From Myxococcales bacterium (GTDB taxonomy: Bacteria > Myxococcota_A > Polyangia > Palsa-1104 > JAEUJZ01), in contig JAEUKB010000097.1 of the NCBI GenBank assembly GCA_016794365.1, positions 154,268-218,267 of the forward strand: 64,000 bases of DNA, in the 5' to 3' direction. Positions within the stretch are counted from its first letter, which is position 1. Every line of letters begins with the position of its first letter. A program made the translations under genes and the position numbers. Positions 26,745 through 35,176 of the stretch are shown here, one piece after another. Below the pieces are notes generated by a model. The model searched no databases, was not told the origin of the DNA, and saw only the letters and a program-made list of their open reading frames with translations.

Positions 26745-27470
26745 TCAGCACTGATTCGCTGCGGACGGCTGTAGCGATTCAAAGATCGCTCCGTTCCACG
26801 AAAATGCAGCGATCGCTTCCTCTACCACAGCGCTCTGCTCTGCCGCAGACAGCGGACGCCTGTCCAGCCACTGTCTAAAGTCCTGCTTGAACTGTCCAAT
26901 ATTAGGAATCTGCGAGAATTCATAAAAGCGCAAGCCATCTGGTCCACTCAGATCGAGCGCAAAGCCTGCAATCCGTCGCAAAATCTGGCCTCCAGACAGA
27001 TCTCCCAGGTATCTGGTATAGGCATGCGCCAGCAGCAAAAAAGGACTGTGCTGTGCTTGCCTGCGAATCTGCTCTGCATACTCATGCGCGGCTGCGGAAG
27101 GGGACTGCTGACGCCAGGTCAAGCGCTGCGTACTGGCTTCGCAGCGTCGCAGCGCCAAGTGGTCGAGATCTTCGCCAAGGCTCTGTTCACGCCACAAAAG
27201 CGGCCATGCCGACCAGCAAAGGACTGGATGGTTCGGATGTCTGCGAAGACCCTCTTCCAGCGCACCGTAGACCGTGTACAGATCGATAAGCAAGCGCTGA
27301 TAGCTGATCGGATCGATGACGCCGCGCAGGAAGCCTTTCACAAACGCAAGGCGCTCGATGAAGCGGTGTGCATCGCGGGTTCCGTGCTTTAACAGCAGAG
27401 ACAGCGGGCGTCGCGGATGACAGTCCTGTACATTCACAAGCGGTAGCTGATTCAGCCCTTGCATTGGCAT
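26745..27470 (-). CDS. Heme oxygenase (biliverdin-forming)
   Basis: This 241-residue enzyme of the HO-1/HemO fold opens heme to biliverdin IX, CO and Fe(II) using reduced ferredoxin. The proximal ligand is His35 in KHGTRDAHRFIE, followed by the family helix FLRGVIDPISYQRLLIDLYTVYGALEE. The distal-helix Gly-rich motif YLGDLSGGQILRRI is at 154-167. The ATG at 27470 follows GGAG at good spacing, 13 bases after the bilin reductase stop. It is the last gene of the bilin operon and makes the substrate of the reductase. Confidence 0.95.
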   Translation of the reverse strand: MPMQGLNQLPLVNVQDCHPRRPLSLLLKHGTRDAHRFIERLAFVKGFLRGVIDPISYQRLLIDLYTVYGALEEGLRRHPNHPVLCWSAWPLLWREQSLGEDLDHLALRRCEASTQRLTWRQQSPSAAAHEYAEQIRRQAQHSPFLLLAHAYTRYLGDLSGGQILRRIAGFALDLSGPDGLRFYEFSQIPNIGQFKQDFRQWLDRRPLSAAEQSAVVEEAIAAFSWNGAIFESLQPSAANQC

Positions 27471-27483
27471 CCGGTACGACTCC

Positions 27484-28275
27484 TTAGCGAGGATGGACAC
27501 TGGCAGCTTCGCTGACGACGGACTGCGGATGAGACGCTGCGTCAGGCGTCAGACTGGCGAATAGGAATCCGTCCAGATACTCTGTTGCCAGCGCAGCACC
27601 AAACAGTCTTGCCAGTGCGTTGTGTTCCTTGCGATTCCGTCTTTCCGCAGCCAGCCAGCGCTCACGCCGATCGGGTCTGTCTGGATGAACGAGCGCAGGA
27701 TCTGCGATTCCCATTTCAGTAGGAAGCGCAGCAACCTTGCGAAGGAATCCAGAGAGAACAGAGAAGATCTGCGACTCCTTCCCGGCATGCGCTCCCGCGA
27801 TGAGAGCGAGCGGAGAAAAGACGCCCTCTGTAAAGTCTGGACGCTTGCGATGTGTGATCACACCGTCAAGGGACTGGGTCAGATCAGCTAGTAGCGGCGC
27901 ACAGTGGGATTCCCACGCTGCGTCATCGGTAGGAGCCAAGTCCACCGCGATGAGAGACAACGCACCACGCAGCGCGATCAGATCGATGCCCAAGATCGGA
28001 TGGCCGCTGTGACGATACGGGAGCCCGACAACCGTCAAGGAACAGAGCTGTCCTGCGCTGGTGGTCAAGGTTGCAAGTGTCAGCACATCAAACCAGCCAC
28101 CTTGATATCGCTCCGTGGTCAAGGTCAGCGCGTTTCCATCACTTCCCCCTGTGAGCTGTCGCAGGTGCTCAGGAATCCAAAGTTCTCGACGCTGCTGTGG
28201 AATGATCAGCTCTTGCTGAACCAGGTGAAGCAGCGCGGAAAAGCCACGGTCCAGTGCGGAAGAATGAGAAGTCAT
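27484..28275 (-). CDS. Ferredoxin-dependent bilin reductase, PcyA-like (pre-PcyA)
   Basis: This 263-residue protein resembles the PcyA/HY2 family that reduces biliverdin with electrons from ferredoxin. The clearest match is HPILGIDLIALRGALSLIAVDLAP (93-115), where Asp98 aligns with the proton-donating Asp105 of PcyA. By eye the residue matching PcyA His88 seems to be Thr, so the product may not be phycocyanobilin. Heme oxygenase follows directly, and a ferredoxin, V4R proteins and a bilin globin are in the same operon, as in published pre-PcyA clusters. The ATG overlaps the kinase stop (ATGA). Confidence 0.82.
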   Translation of the reverse strand: MTSHSSALDRGFSALLHLVQQELIIPQQRRELWIPEHLRQLTGGSDGNALTLTTERYQGGWFDVLTLATLTTSAGQLCSLTVVGLPYRHSGHPILGIDLIALRGALSLIAVDLAPTDDAAWESHCAPLLADLTQSLDGVITHRKRPDFTEGVFSPLALIAGAHAGKESQIFSVLSGFLRKVAALPTEMGIADPALVHPDRPDRRERWLAAERRNRKEHNALARLFGAALATEYLDGFLFASLTPDAASHPQSVVSEAASVHPR

Positions 28276-29124
28276 GAGCAGCTCCGCATCAGCAGCAAGA
28301 TCAGAAGGAGCAGACACATCGCAACCGCTGGTCCTGCCATCCGTATCAAGCGATGTTCAAACAGCGAACGCGGTGCGACAGATGACTGGATAGGCTGTGC
28401 AGCAGAAACAGCAGGTGCTTTAGGTGCAGCAAGTGCAGAAGACGCAACAGACGCAACAGGTGCTGTAGGAATGGGAGTTACGGAGGGAACAGCAGCGCCA
28501 GCCGGTCCCACAGAAGCAGTCCGAGCAGCTACAAGCGAAGCGCTGGATCCAAGAGGTGCAGTGTTCGCAAAAGAGCCAGGTGTTTCGCCAGCAGGAGGAA
28601 GCGAACGCGCGGTGGACTGGGGTACAGAAGGACTCCCAACGGAATCGGGCTCTGAGGGAATCGGACGAGACTTGTCTACGGCCGTCTTGTTATGAAGCAA
28701 GAGCAGATAGGAAAGCGCGTCTTTCACTTCGCGCCACGATCCGTAGCGCTCCTCTGGTTTTTTGCGCAGCATGCGATGGATCACCAGCGCAAGGTGTCGA
28801 TCAAAAGACGGAACGAGCTGCGTAATCGGCTCTGGCTCATCCTGAATGTGCGCCATCAGCAGCTCACGCAGACTATCTCGCTCAAAGGGAGGCCTCCCAA
28901 CCGCTGCATCATAGAGGGAGGCTCCGAGGCTATACATGTCTGCGCGAAAGTCGATGGTACTGGGATGCTCAATCTGCTCCGGTGCAATGTAGGTCGCGGT
29001 TCCAGACACCAGACCCAGTGCCGCCAGCGGATCCTCAAGCACTCCGTCCTTGGTTCGTCGGCTGGCAATTCCGAAGTCCACCAGCTTGATATGACCGTCT
29101 TTGCGCTCGATGATGTTGGAAGGC
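28272..29124 (-). pseudogene. Ser/Thr kinase, detached 3' fragment of the bilin-operon kinase
   Basis: The open frame begins in the middle of a kinase catalytic loop (PSNIIERKDGHIKLVDFGIA). It continues through GTATYIAPEQ, the DMYSLGASLYDAAVGRPPF region, a Ser/Ala/Pro-rich linker and a C-terminal membrane helix (AMCLLLLILLL). Upstream of the Pro codon the frame hits TAG. The missing N-lobe is found at 37.2-39.1 kb, ending in HRDVKPSNI. Joining the two gives one complete second kinase domain. The fragment might still be translated from an internal ATG near 29081, but it would lack ATP-binding residues. It overlaps the bilin reductase start by ATGA. Confidence 0.88.
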
Positions 29125-29125
29125 T
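29110..29125. repeat. Left 16-bp direct repeat of the kdp insertion
   Basis: ATGATGTTGGAAGGCT occurs here and at 37239-37254 in the same orientation. On the minus strand it encodes the Lys-Pro-Ser-Asn-Ile region of the split kinase (the Lys codon is completed only in the right copy). Confidence 0.87.
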
Positions 29126-29410
29126 ACCTATTGCGTTCGATCTTTCCGTCGAGAAACAGTGCTTCCCGATCGCTGTTGGGAAGTATGCCGGAAACGGCGA
29201 TGTCGCGTGATTCTTGTCGATCGATGCGCTGGACCTACACAAGCTGAACGTCCGTCGCTGCTTCTGCGCTCACAGAGCCGTGCAAATCGCAACGAGTCCA
29301 CAGCGTCGGTCTTGCATTTTGCATGCTCTGTGTGAGCTGTCTCCGACGACAACATCCTGGGCATAACGATTGCTTTTGCGATTGCACCAGCACAGCCAGG
29401 AGGAAGTCAC
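29126..29410. other. Leader region of the kdp operon
   Basis: These 285 bases precede the kdp leader peptide and presumably hold the kdp promoter. No open frame here has protein character and no KdpE-type site was identified. The region could instead contain donor sequence left of the insertion. Confidence 0.4.
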
Positions 29411-29494
29411 TTGTTCGATCTGATCTTACTCGTCCTATTGCTTGCCATCTTTGGTCTTGGATGGGCCTACGTTCATGGCTGTCAGCGCTTGTAA
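29411..29494 (+). CDS. 27-residue membrane peptide upstream of kdpF
   Basis: A TTG start six bases after AGGAGGAAG opens a 27-residue peptide, MFDLILLVLLLAIFGLGWAYVH then GCQRL. It consists of one transmembrane helix with a short Cys-containing tail. The same spacing and a similar ribosome site (GAGGAAG) occur before kdpF 16 bases later. Small peptides of this kind are often found unannotated before kdp genes. A role as a small Kdp-associated membrane subunit is inference. Confidence 0.68.
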   Translation: MFDLILLVLLLAIFGLGWAYVHGCQRL

Positions 29495-29510
29495 CCACGA
29501 GGAAGTCACG

Positions 29511-29600
29511 ATGAACGCAGAGTCTCTGTTGGGTCTAGTTGTTGCCGCGCTGCTAGCGCTGTATCTGCTCTACGCGCTCTTGCGGCCCAGTCGTTTTTAA
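29511..29600 (+). CDS. kdpF: KdpF, small Kdp-ATPase subunit
   Basis: This 29-residue single-helix peptide (ESLLGLVVAALLALYLLYAL with a C-terminal RPSRF) has the size, hydrophobicity and position of KdpF, which stabilises the KdpABC complex in the inner membrane. GAGGAAG precedes the ATG. The stop is followed directly by the ribosome site of kdpA. Confidence 0.88.
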   Translation: MNAESLLGLVVAALLALYLLYALLRPSRF

Positions 29601-29609
29601 GGAGTCGTG

Positions 29610-31331
29610 ATGTCGATGTTCGGAGTGCTGCAAGCCCTGCTCTTTCTGTTGTGTATCACGCTGCTCACCAAGCCAGTTGGGCTGTACCTGTTTGCAGTCT
29701 ATGAATCGGAAGCTCCGCCGCTGGCAAGCACGCTGGGTCGCTTGGAACAGCTGCTCTACAGACTCTGTGGAGTCGATCCCAAACAGCAGCAGCGCTGGTC
29801 GAGCTACGCGCAATCGGTGCTGCTCTTTGGTCTGTTCGGTATCATCGCGAGCTTTGTCATTCTGCGGCTTCAGCAGCTGCTTCCGCTGAACCCACAGCAC
29901 ATGCAGAGTGTCTCCTCTGATCTCGCGTTCAATACAGCGGTCAGCTTTGCCACCAACACCAACTGGCAGTCCTATGCCGGTGAATCGACGCTCAGTCACT
30001 TGTCCCAAATGGCAGCACTCGGATTTCACAACTTCACATCTGCGGCAGTAGGAATCGGTGTGGCCCTGGCGCTGGCACGAGGTCTTACACGCAAACCAGG
30101 ACCGTACGGAGATCATTGCGTTGGCAATCTGTGGGTCGATCTCATTCGATCCCTGGTCTATGTCCTTGTGCCTCTTTCCTTGCTTGGGATGCTGTTTTTT
30201 GTTTCGCAAGGAATGGTGCAAAGTCTATCTGCGCCCATCGCTGCTCACACACTGGATGGAGTTCCACAGCTTATTCCCATGGGTCCGGTCGCTTCGCAAG
30301 AAGTGATCAAGCAGCTTGGTACAAACGGAGGCGGATTCTTCAACGTCAACAGTGCCCATCCGTTTGAAAATCCGACCCCGCTGACCAACTTTGTCGCCTT
30401 GCTGCTGGTGTTTTTGCTTCCGGCAGCCCTGACGTACACCTACGGAAAGATGGCTGGAGATACCCGTCAGGGCTGGGCGCTCTTCGGGGCGATGTTGGTG
30501 CTCTTTGTCGTTGGGCTCATCGCGACCACGGCTGCGGAACAGAGTCCGAATCCTGCGCTCGCTGGCTTTCCGATTGATCACGCTGCGGGAAACATGGAAG
30601 GAAAGGAAGTGCGCTTTGGCGTGTTCGGATCAGCGCTGTTTGCCACCGTCACTACTGCGGCTTCGTGTGGTGCTGTCAACGCCATGCATGACAGCTTCAC
30701 TCCGCTTGGTGGATTGATTCCCTTGGTCAACATTCAGCTCGGGGAAGTGATCTTCGGAGGTGTCGGATCAGGGCTGTACGGAATGCTGATCTTTGCGGTG
30801 CTCGCAGTGTTTATCGCAGGCCTTTTGGTGGGCCGAACACCAGAGTATCTGGGCAAAAAGATCGAAGCGAAAGAGATGACGTTGGCCATGTTGTACGTCC
30901 TCATCTTTCCGCTGGTGGTCCTGGGTCTGTCCGCTTGGGCAGCCACTTCTTCCGACGGATTGAGCGCACTGGGAAGCGCGGGACCACATGGACTCACCGA
31001 GATCCTGTACGCATTTTCCAGTGCGGTTGGGAACAATGGATCTGCCTTCGCTGGTCTGTCTGCCAATGCTCCCTTTTGGAATCTGACGCTGGGTGTTGCG
31101 ATGCTGCTGGGTCGCTACTTCATGATCATTCCAGTGCTTGCGCTGTCTGGATCGATGATTGGCAAAAAGACGGTCCCCAAAGGGCCCGGAACCTTTCCGA
31201 CCGGGAGTCTGCTGTTTGTCGGACTTCTCATCGGTGTGATTGTGATTTTGGGAGCGCTTACCTTCTTTCCTGCGCTCTCTCTGGGACCGCTGGCAGAGCA
31301 CTTTGCAGCACAGTACGGAAAGGTCTACTGA
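29610..31331 (+). CDS. kdpA: KdpA, K+-channel subunit of Kdp-ATPase
   Basis: This 573-residue polytopic subunit selects and conducts K+ in the KdpFABC high-affinity pump. Four pore-loop repeats are recognisable, including SFATNTNWQSYAGES, LGTNGGGFFNVNSAHPFENPT, CGAVNAMHDSFTPLGG and SSAVGNNGSAFAG. The length matches E. coli KdpA. I start at ATG 29610 (preceded by AAGGAG). The stop overlaps the kdpB start (TGATG), so the two are co-translated. All key glycines of the filter loops appear present. Confidence 0.97.
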   Translation: MSMFGVLQALLFLLCITLLTKPVGLYLFAVYESEAPPLASTLGRLEQLLYRLCGVDPKQQQRWSSYAQSVLLFGLFGIIASFVILRLQQLLPLNPQHMQSVSSDLAFNTAVSFATNTNWQSYAGESTLSHLSQMAALGFHNFTSAAVGIGVALALARGLTRKPGPYGDHCVGNLWVDLIRSLVYVLVPLSLLGMLFFVSQGMVQSLSAPIAAHTLDGVPQLIPMGPVASQEVIKQLGTNGGGFFNVNSAHPFENPTPLTNFVALLLVFLLPAALTYTYGKMAGDTRQGWALFGAMLVLFVVGLIATTAAEQSPNPALAGFPIDHAAGNMEGKEVRFGVFGSALFATVTTAASCGAVNAMHDSFTPLGGLIPLVNIQLGEVIFGGVGSGLYGMLIFAVLAVFIAGLLVGRTPEYLGKKIEAKEMTLAMLYVLIFPLVVLGLSAWAATSSDGLSALGSAGPHGLTEILYAFSSAVGNNGSAFAGLSANAPFWNLTLGVAMLLGRYFMIIPVLALSGSMIGKKTVPKGPGTFPTGSLLFVGLLIGVIVILGALTFFPALSLGPLAEHFAAQYGKVY

Positions 31332-33373
31332 TGTCCTCTCGCAACGCAGAACGATCGTTGTTTGAACCGGCGCTGATTATGCAGGCTGCACTGGCCAGTG
31401 TGCGCAAGCTGGCACCGCAGCACATGATCAAAAATCCGGTGATGTTTGTCGTTGAAGTAGGCAGCCTGCTCACGCTGATCTTGTGTCTGCGCGATGTGAT
31501 GAGTCCTTCCTCTGTGACTTCTCCGCACTGGTTTTCGGCAGCAGTCTGTCTGTGGCTGTGGTTTACCGTGCTGTTTGGTAACTTTGCGGAAGCCGTCGCT
31601 GAAGGTCGAGGCAAAGCGCAGGCCGATACGCTGCGGAAGATGCGCAAGGAAACCAGGGCACGCAAGCTCTGTGATGGAAAGGAGGAATCGGTCTCTGCAT
31701 CTGCTCTGCGCAAGGGAGACATCGTGCTGGTGTCCGCTGGCGAGCTGATTCCCGGGGATGGAGAGATCATTGAAGGCATCGCATCCGTAGATGAATCGGC
31801 GATGACCGGAGAGTCTGCTCCAGTGATTCGGGAAAGTGGCGGTGATCGATCTGCTGTCACAGGGGGAACCAAGGTTCTGTCCGATCACATCACGGTCAGG
31901 ATCTCTGCCGATCCGGGACAGTCGTTTTTGGATCGAATGATTGCGCTGGTCGAAGGCGCATCGCGACAAAAGACTCCCAATGAGATCGCTCTTCACATCT
32001 TGCTTGTGGGACTCACGCTGGTGTTTCTGTTTGCCTGTGTATCGCTGGTTCCTCTCGGTTCCTATTCCCAGCTTAGGCTGTCCATCACCGTCGTGGTGGC
32101 GCTGCTGGTCTGTCTCATTCCCACCACGATCTCTGGACTGCTTTCCGCGATCGGAATTGCCGGAATGGATCGCATGCTGCGGAAGAATGTGCTGGCGATG
32201 AGTGGTCGAGCAGTTGAAGCGGCAGGTGATGTCGATACGCTGCTGCTCGATAAGACAGGAACGATTACGATGGGAAACCGCATGGCGACTGAGCTGATTC
32301 CGCTGCGTGGAGTGGCCATCGATGCACTGGCCGATGCGGCGCAGCTGGCCAGCCTGGCTGATGAGACGCCCGAAGGTCGCTCCATTGTGGTGCTGACCAA
32401 GGATCGCTACGGTCTACGCGGACGGGACGCGGCGCGGTTTCACTTCGTTCCGTTTTCCGCGCAGACCCGCATGAGTGGCTGCGATGACGGTGCGCGGGTG
32501 ATTCGGAAGGGAGCCGTAGAAGCAATCCGCAGACATGTAGAAGCGCTCGGTGGCAGCGCGGATGAAGAGCTGGAAGCGCTCGCTGCTCGCATCGGTCGTA
32601 CGGGTGGAACGCCACTGGCGGTTAGCGATGGCTCGAGCGTACTTGGAGTGATCCATCTAAAAGACATCGTGAAAGGAGGAATCAAAGAACGATTCGAGCG
32701 CTTCCGCGCGATGGGAATCCGAACGGTGATGATCACGGGAGACAATCCTCAGACCGCTGCGGCCATTGCACAGGAAGCAGGCGTAGATGATTTTCTGGCA
32801 GAAGCGACACCGGAAACCAAGCTGCGTCTCATCAAAGCAGAACAGGACAAAGGAAAGCTGGTGGCGATGACTGGCGACGGAACCAACGATGCCCCAGCGC
32901 TGGCCCAAGCGGATGTCGGGGTCGCGATGAACACCGGAACCCAAGCCGCAAAGGAAGCCGGAAACATGGTCGATCTCGATTCAAATCCGACCAAGCTGCT
33001 CGAAGTGGTAGAGGTCGGCAAGCAGATCCTGATGACGCGCGGCTGCTTGACAACATTTTCGATCGCCAATGATGTCGCCAAGTACTTTGCGATCTTGCCT
33101 GCGCTGTTTGTCCCAGCGTTTCCGCAGCTCGCACCGCTCAACATCATGCACTTGTCTTCCCCACAGAGCGCGATCTTGGCAGCCGTGATGTTCAACGCGC
33201 TCATCATCGTGGTCCTGATTCCGCTTGCACTGCGCGGAGTCCGCTACCGACCCCTGGGAGCTGCACAGCTACTGCGACGCTCGCTCCTTGTGTTCGGATT
33301 GGGTGGAATCATCACCCCGTTCGTTGGTATCAAGCTGCTTGACCTGCTGCTCTCTGTCCTCAACCTGGTGTAG
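31331..33373 (+). CDS. kdpB: KdpB, P-type ATPase subunit
   Basis: This 680-residue P-type ATPase energises K+ uptake. TGES (159-162) of the actuator domain, the phosphorylation motif DKTGT with Asp307, the MITGDNPQTAAAIA region and the hinge MTGDGTNDAPALAQADVGVAMN are all intact. An N-terminal regulatory Ser site, as in E. coli TGES-Ser162, is matched by ES in TGES. The gene starts at the ATG overlapping the kdpA stop. kdpC follows after nine bases. Confidence 0.97.
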   Translation: MSSRNAERSLFEPALIMQAALASVRKLAPQHMIKNPVMFVVEVGSLLTLILCLRDVMSPSSVTSPHWFSAAVCLWLWFTVLFGNFAEAVAEGRGKAQADTLRKMRKETRARKLCDGKEESVSASALRKGDIVLVSAGELIPGDGEIIEGIASVDESAMTGESAPVIRESGGDRSAVTGGTKVLSDHITVRISADPGQSFLDRMIALVEGASRQKTPNEIALHILLVGLTLVFLFACVSLVPLGSYSQLRLSITVVVALLVCLIPTTISGLLSAIGIAGMDRMLRKNVLAMSGRAVEAAGDVDTLLLDKTGTITMGNRMATELIPLRGVAIDALADAAQLASLADETPEGRSIVVLTKDRYGLRGRDAARFHFVPFSAQTRMSGCDDGARVIRKGAVEAIRRHVEALGGSADEELEALAARIGRTGGTPLAVSDGSSVLGVIHLKDIVKGGIKERFERFRAMGIRTVMITGDNPQTAAAIAQEAGVDDFLAEATPETKLRLIKAEQDKGKLVAMTGDGTNDAPALAQADVGVAMNTGTQAAKEAGNMVDLDSNPTKLLEVVEVGKQILMTRGCLTTFSIANDVAKYFAILPALFVPAFPQLAPLNIMHLSSPQSAILAAVMFNALIIVVLIPLALRGVRYRPLGAAQLLRRSLLVFGLGGIITPFVGIKLLDLLLSVLNLV

Positions 33374-33382
33374 GAGATCTTC

Positions 33383-33985
33383 ATGCTCCAACAAATCGCG
33401 CTGCCCGCGCTGCGTGTGACCGCTGTCACGCTGTTTCTGACGGGTCTTGTCTATCCTCTGGCTTGCGTACCGATTGCACAGCTCCTGTTTCCGCAGCGAG
33501 CCAGTGGTAGTCTGATCTTCGATGATCGCGGTGAAGTCATTGGCTCTGCACTGATCGGACAGCGCTTTGCTTCTCCACATTACTTTCAGGGTCGTCCTTC
33601 TGCTGCGGGGACTGATGGTTACGATGCAAGCGCGTCTTCCGGTTCCAACTTCGGTCCCACTTCACAGCGATTACAGCGACGGGTACAGAGCGATCTTACG
33701 CGACTTCAAGCGGACAATCCAGACCAGCACCAAGCAATTCCGGTAGAGCTGCTCACTGCATCGGCCAGTGGCCTGGATCCGCACCTGTCACCGCATGCAA
33801 CACTGTGGCAAGTTCCACGGGTAGCCAAGGCGCGCGGCCTGTCCGAAGATCGCGTGGCAGCGCTCATTGCGGAGCTGCAAGAAGGTCGAGATCTCGGCAT
33901 CTTCGGCGAGCCGCGCGTGAACGTACTGCTCTTGAACGTAGCCCTTGATCGTCGCTTTGGACGACTTGTCGCGGTGGGACCGTAG
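33383..33985 (+). CDS. kdpC: KdpC subunit of Kdp-ATPase
   Basis: This 200-residue protein has one N-terminal membrane helix (LRVTAVTLFLTGLVYPLACVPIAQLLF) and a periplasmic domain with the family motifs FASPHYFQGRPSAAG, SSGSNFGPTS and the conserved SASGLDPHLSPHATLWQVPRVAKARGL. KdpC caps KdpA and raises affinity. The stop codon directly adjoins the kdpD start. Confidence 0.96.
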   Translation: MLQQIALPALRVTAVTLFLTGLVYPLACVPIAQLLFPQRASGSLIFDDRGEVIGSALIGQRFASPHYFQGRPSAAGTDGYDASASSGSNFGPTSQRLQRRVQSDLTRLQADNPDQHQAIPVELLTASASGLDPHLSPHATLWQVPRVAKARGLSEDRVAALIAELQEGRDLGIFGEPRVNVLLLNVALDRRFGRLVAVGP

Positions 33986-35176
33986 ATGAGCAGCGGGCGC
34001 GGACTTCCGTGGCGAGATCGACGCGCTGCCGACTTTTTGGAGCTGGTGGAGCGATCCAAGCGGGGTCGCCTCAAGATCTACCTTGGCTTTGCTGCTGGCG
34101 TCGGGAAAACCTATCGGATGCTGGAAGAAGCGCACGCGCTCAAGGAACGCGGCATTGATGTCGTTCTGGGCGTGATTGAAACGCACGGAAGGAAGGAAAC
34201 AGCGGCGCTGCTCGATGGACTTCCCGCGATGGCGGCGCGTCACTTTTCGCACCGTGGCATCTCTTTGTCCGAGATGGATGTCGATGCGATCATCGCGCGA
34301 TCACCGCAGATTGTGCTGGTCGATGAGATCGCGCACACCAACGTACCAGGGAGCAAGAACAACAAGCGCTGGCAGGATGTCATCGACATCCTGGATGCCG
34401 GAATCAATGTCTTGGGAGCGGTAAATGTCCAGCATGTGGAGAGCCTAAATGACGTGATTGAGCGCGTCACCTCCGTGCGTGTTCGCGAGACCATTCCTGA
34501 TTCCTTTTTACAACAGGCCGATCAAGTGGTGACGCTCGATTTGACGGTCGAAGATCTGCTTGATCGCCTGCGCAGCGGCAAGATCTACAGTGCCGACAAA
34601 GTCGATTGGGCGCTGTCGCACTTCTTCCAAAGTCACAACCTAGCCATGCTGCGAGAGCTTGCGCTGCGAGAAGTTGCAGAGTGTCTGGATCGCGCGGTCA
34701 CATCCCAACCGCAGCCACTTCAAGCAGGCAAGTCTTGGGGAGGAAAGCTGCTGTGTTGTCTGTCGAGCAGTCCTCCGCACGCGCGAACCCTGCTGCGTCG
34801 CAGCTCTCGCTTGGCGGGACGACTGAATACCGATTGGTATGTGCTGTATGTAGAGACTCCGAAGGAAGCGCCGCACTTGATCGATGCAACCGCCCAGCGA
34901 CATCTGCTGGCCAACATGGAGCTGGCCAAGGAGCTGGGGGCCGAAGTGGTTCGACTGCGCGGAGACGATCCGGTCGCGACCGTCCTGGCGTTTGCGCAGG
35001 CACACCACATCAGCGATGTCGTGATTGGGAGAGCCCCCGATACCCTGTTTCGGCAGTTTCTGCGACAGTCCTTTACGCTGCGAATGATCGAACAATCAGC
35101 GGCATTTGATCTGCACATCGTGTCCTTTCCAGAAGAGCGCAACGCCATCGCAAGCAAGCCAGAGGAGTCCCCATGA
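33986..35176 (+). CDS. kdpD: KdpD N-terminal half (sensor domain plus USP domain)
   Basis: This 396-residue protein corresponds to the cytoplasmic N-terminus of KdpD only. The Walker A-like GFAAGVGKT (34-42), the VIETHGR stretch, DEIAHTNVPGSKNNKRWQD and a USP domain (about 245-380) are present. The four transmembrane helices and kinase core of full KdpD are missing. Such short KdpD proteins occur in cyanobacteria and some other bacteria. The end overlaps the next gene, a separate membrane histidine kinase, by four bases, so the two may work together in place of full KdpD. No kdpE is found in the window. Confidence 0.93.
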   Translation: MSSGRGLPWRDRRAADFLELVERSKRGRLKIYLGFAAGVGKTYRMLEEAHALKERGIDVVLGVIETHGRKETAALLDGLPAMAARHFSHRGISLSEMDVDAIIARSPQIVLVDEIAHTNVPGSKNNKRWQDVIDILDAGINVLGAVNVQHVESLNDVIERVTSVRVRETIPDSFLQQADQVVTLDLTVEDLLDRLRSGKIYSADKVDWALSHFFQSHNLAMLRELALREVAECLDRAVTSQPQPLQAGKSWGGKLLCCLSSSPPHARTLLRRSSRLAGRLNTDWYVLYVETPKEAPHLIDATAQRHLLANMELAKELGAEVVRLRGDDPVATVLAFAQAHHISDVVIGRAPDTLFRQFLRQSFTLRMIEQSAAFDLHIVSFPEERNAIASKPEESP

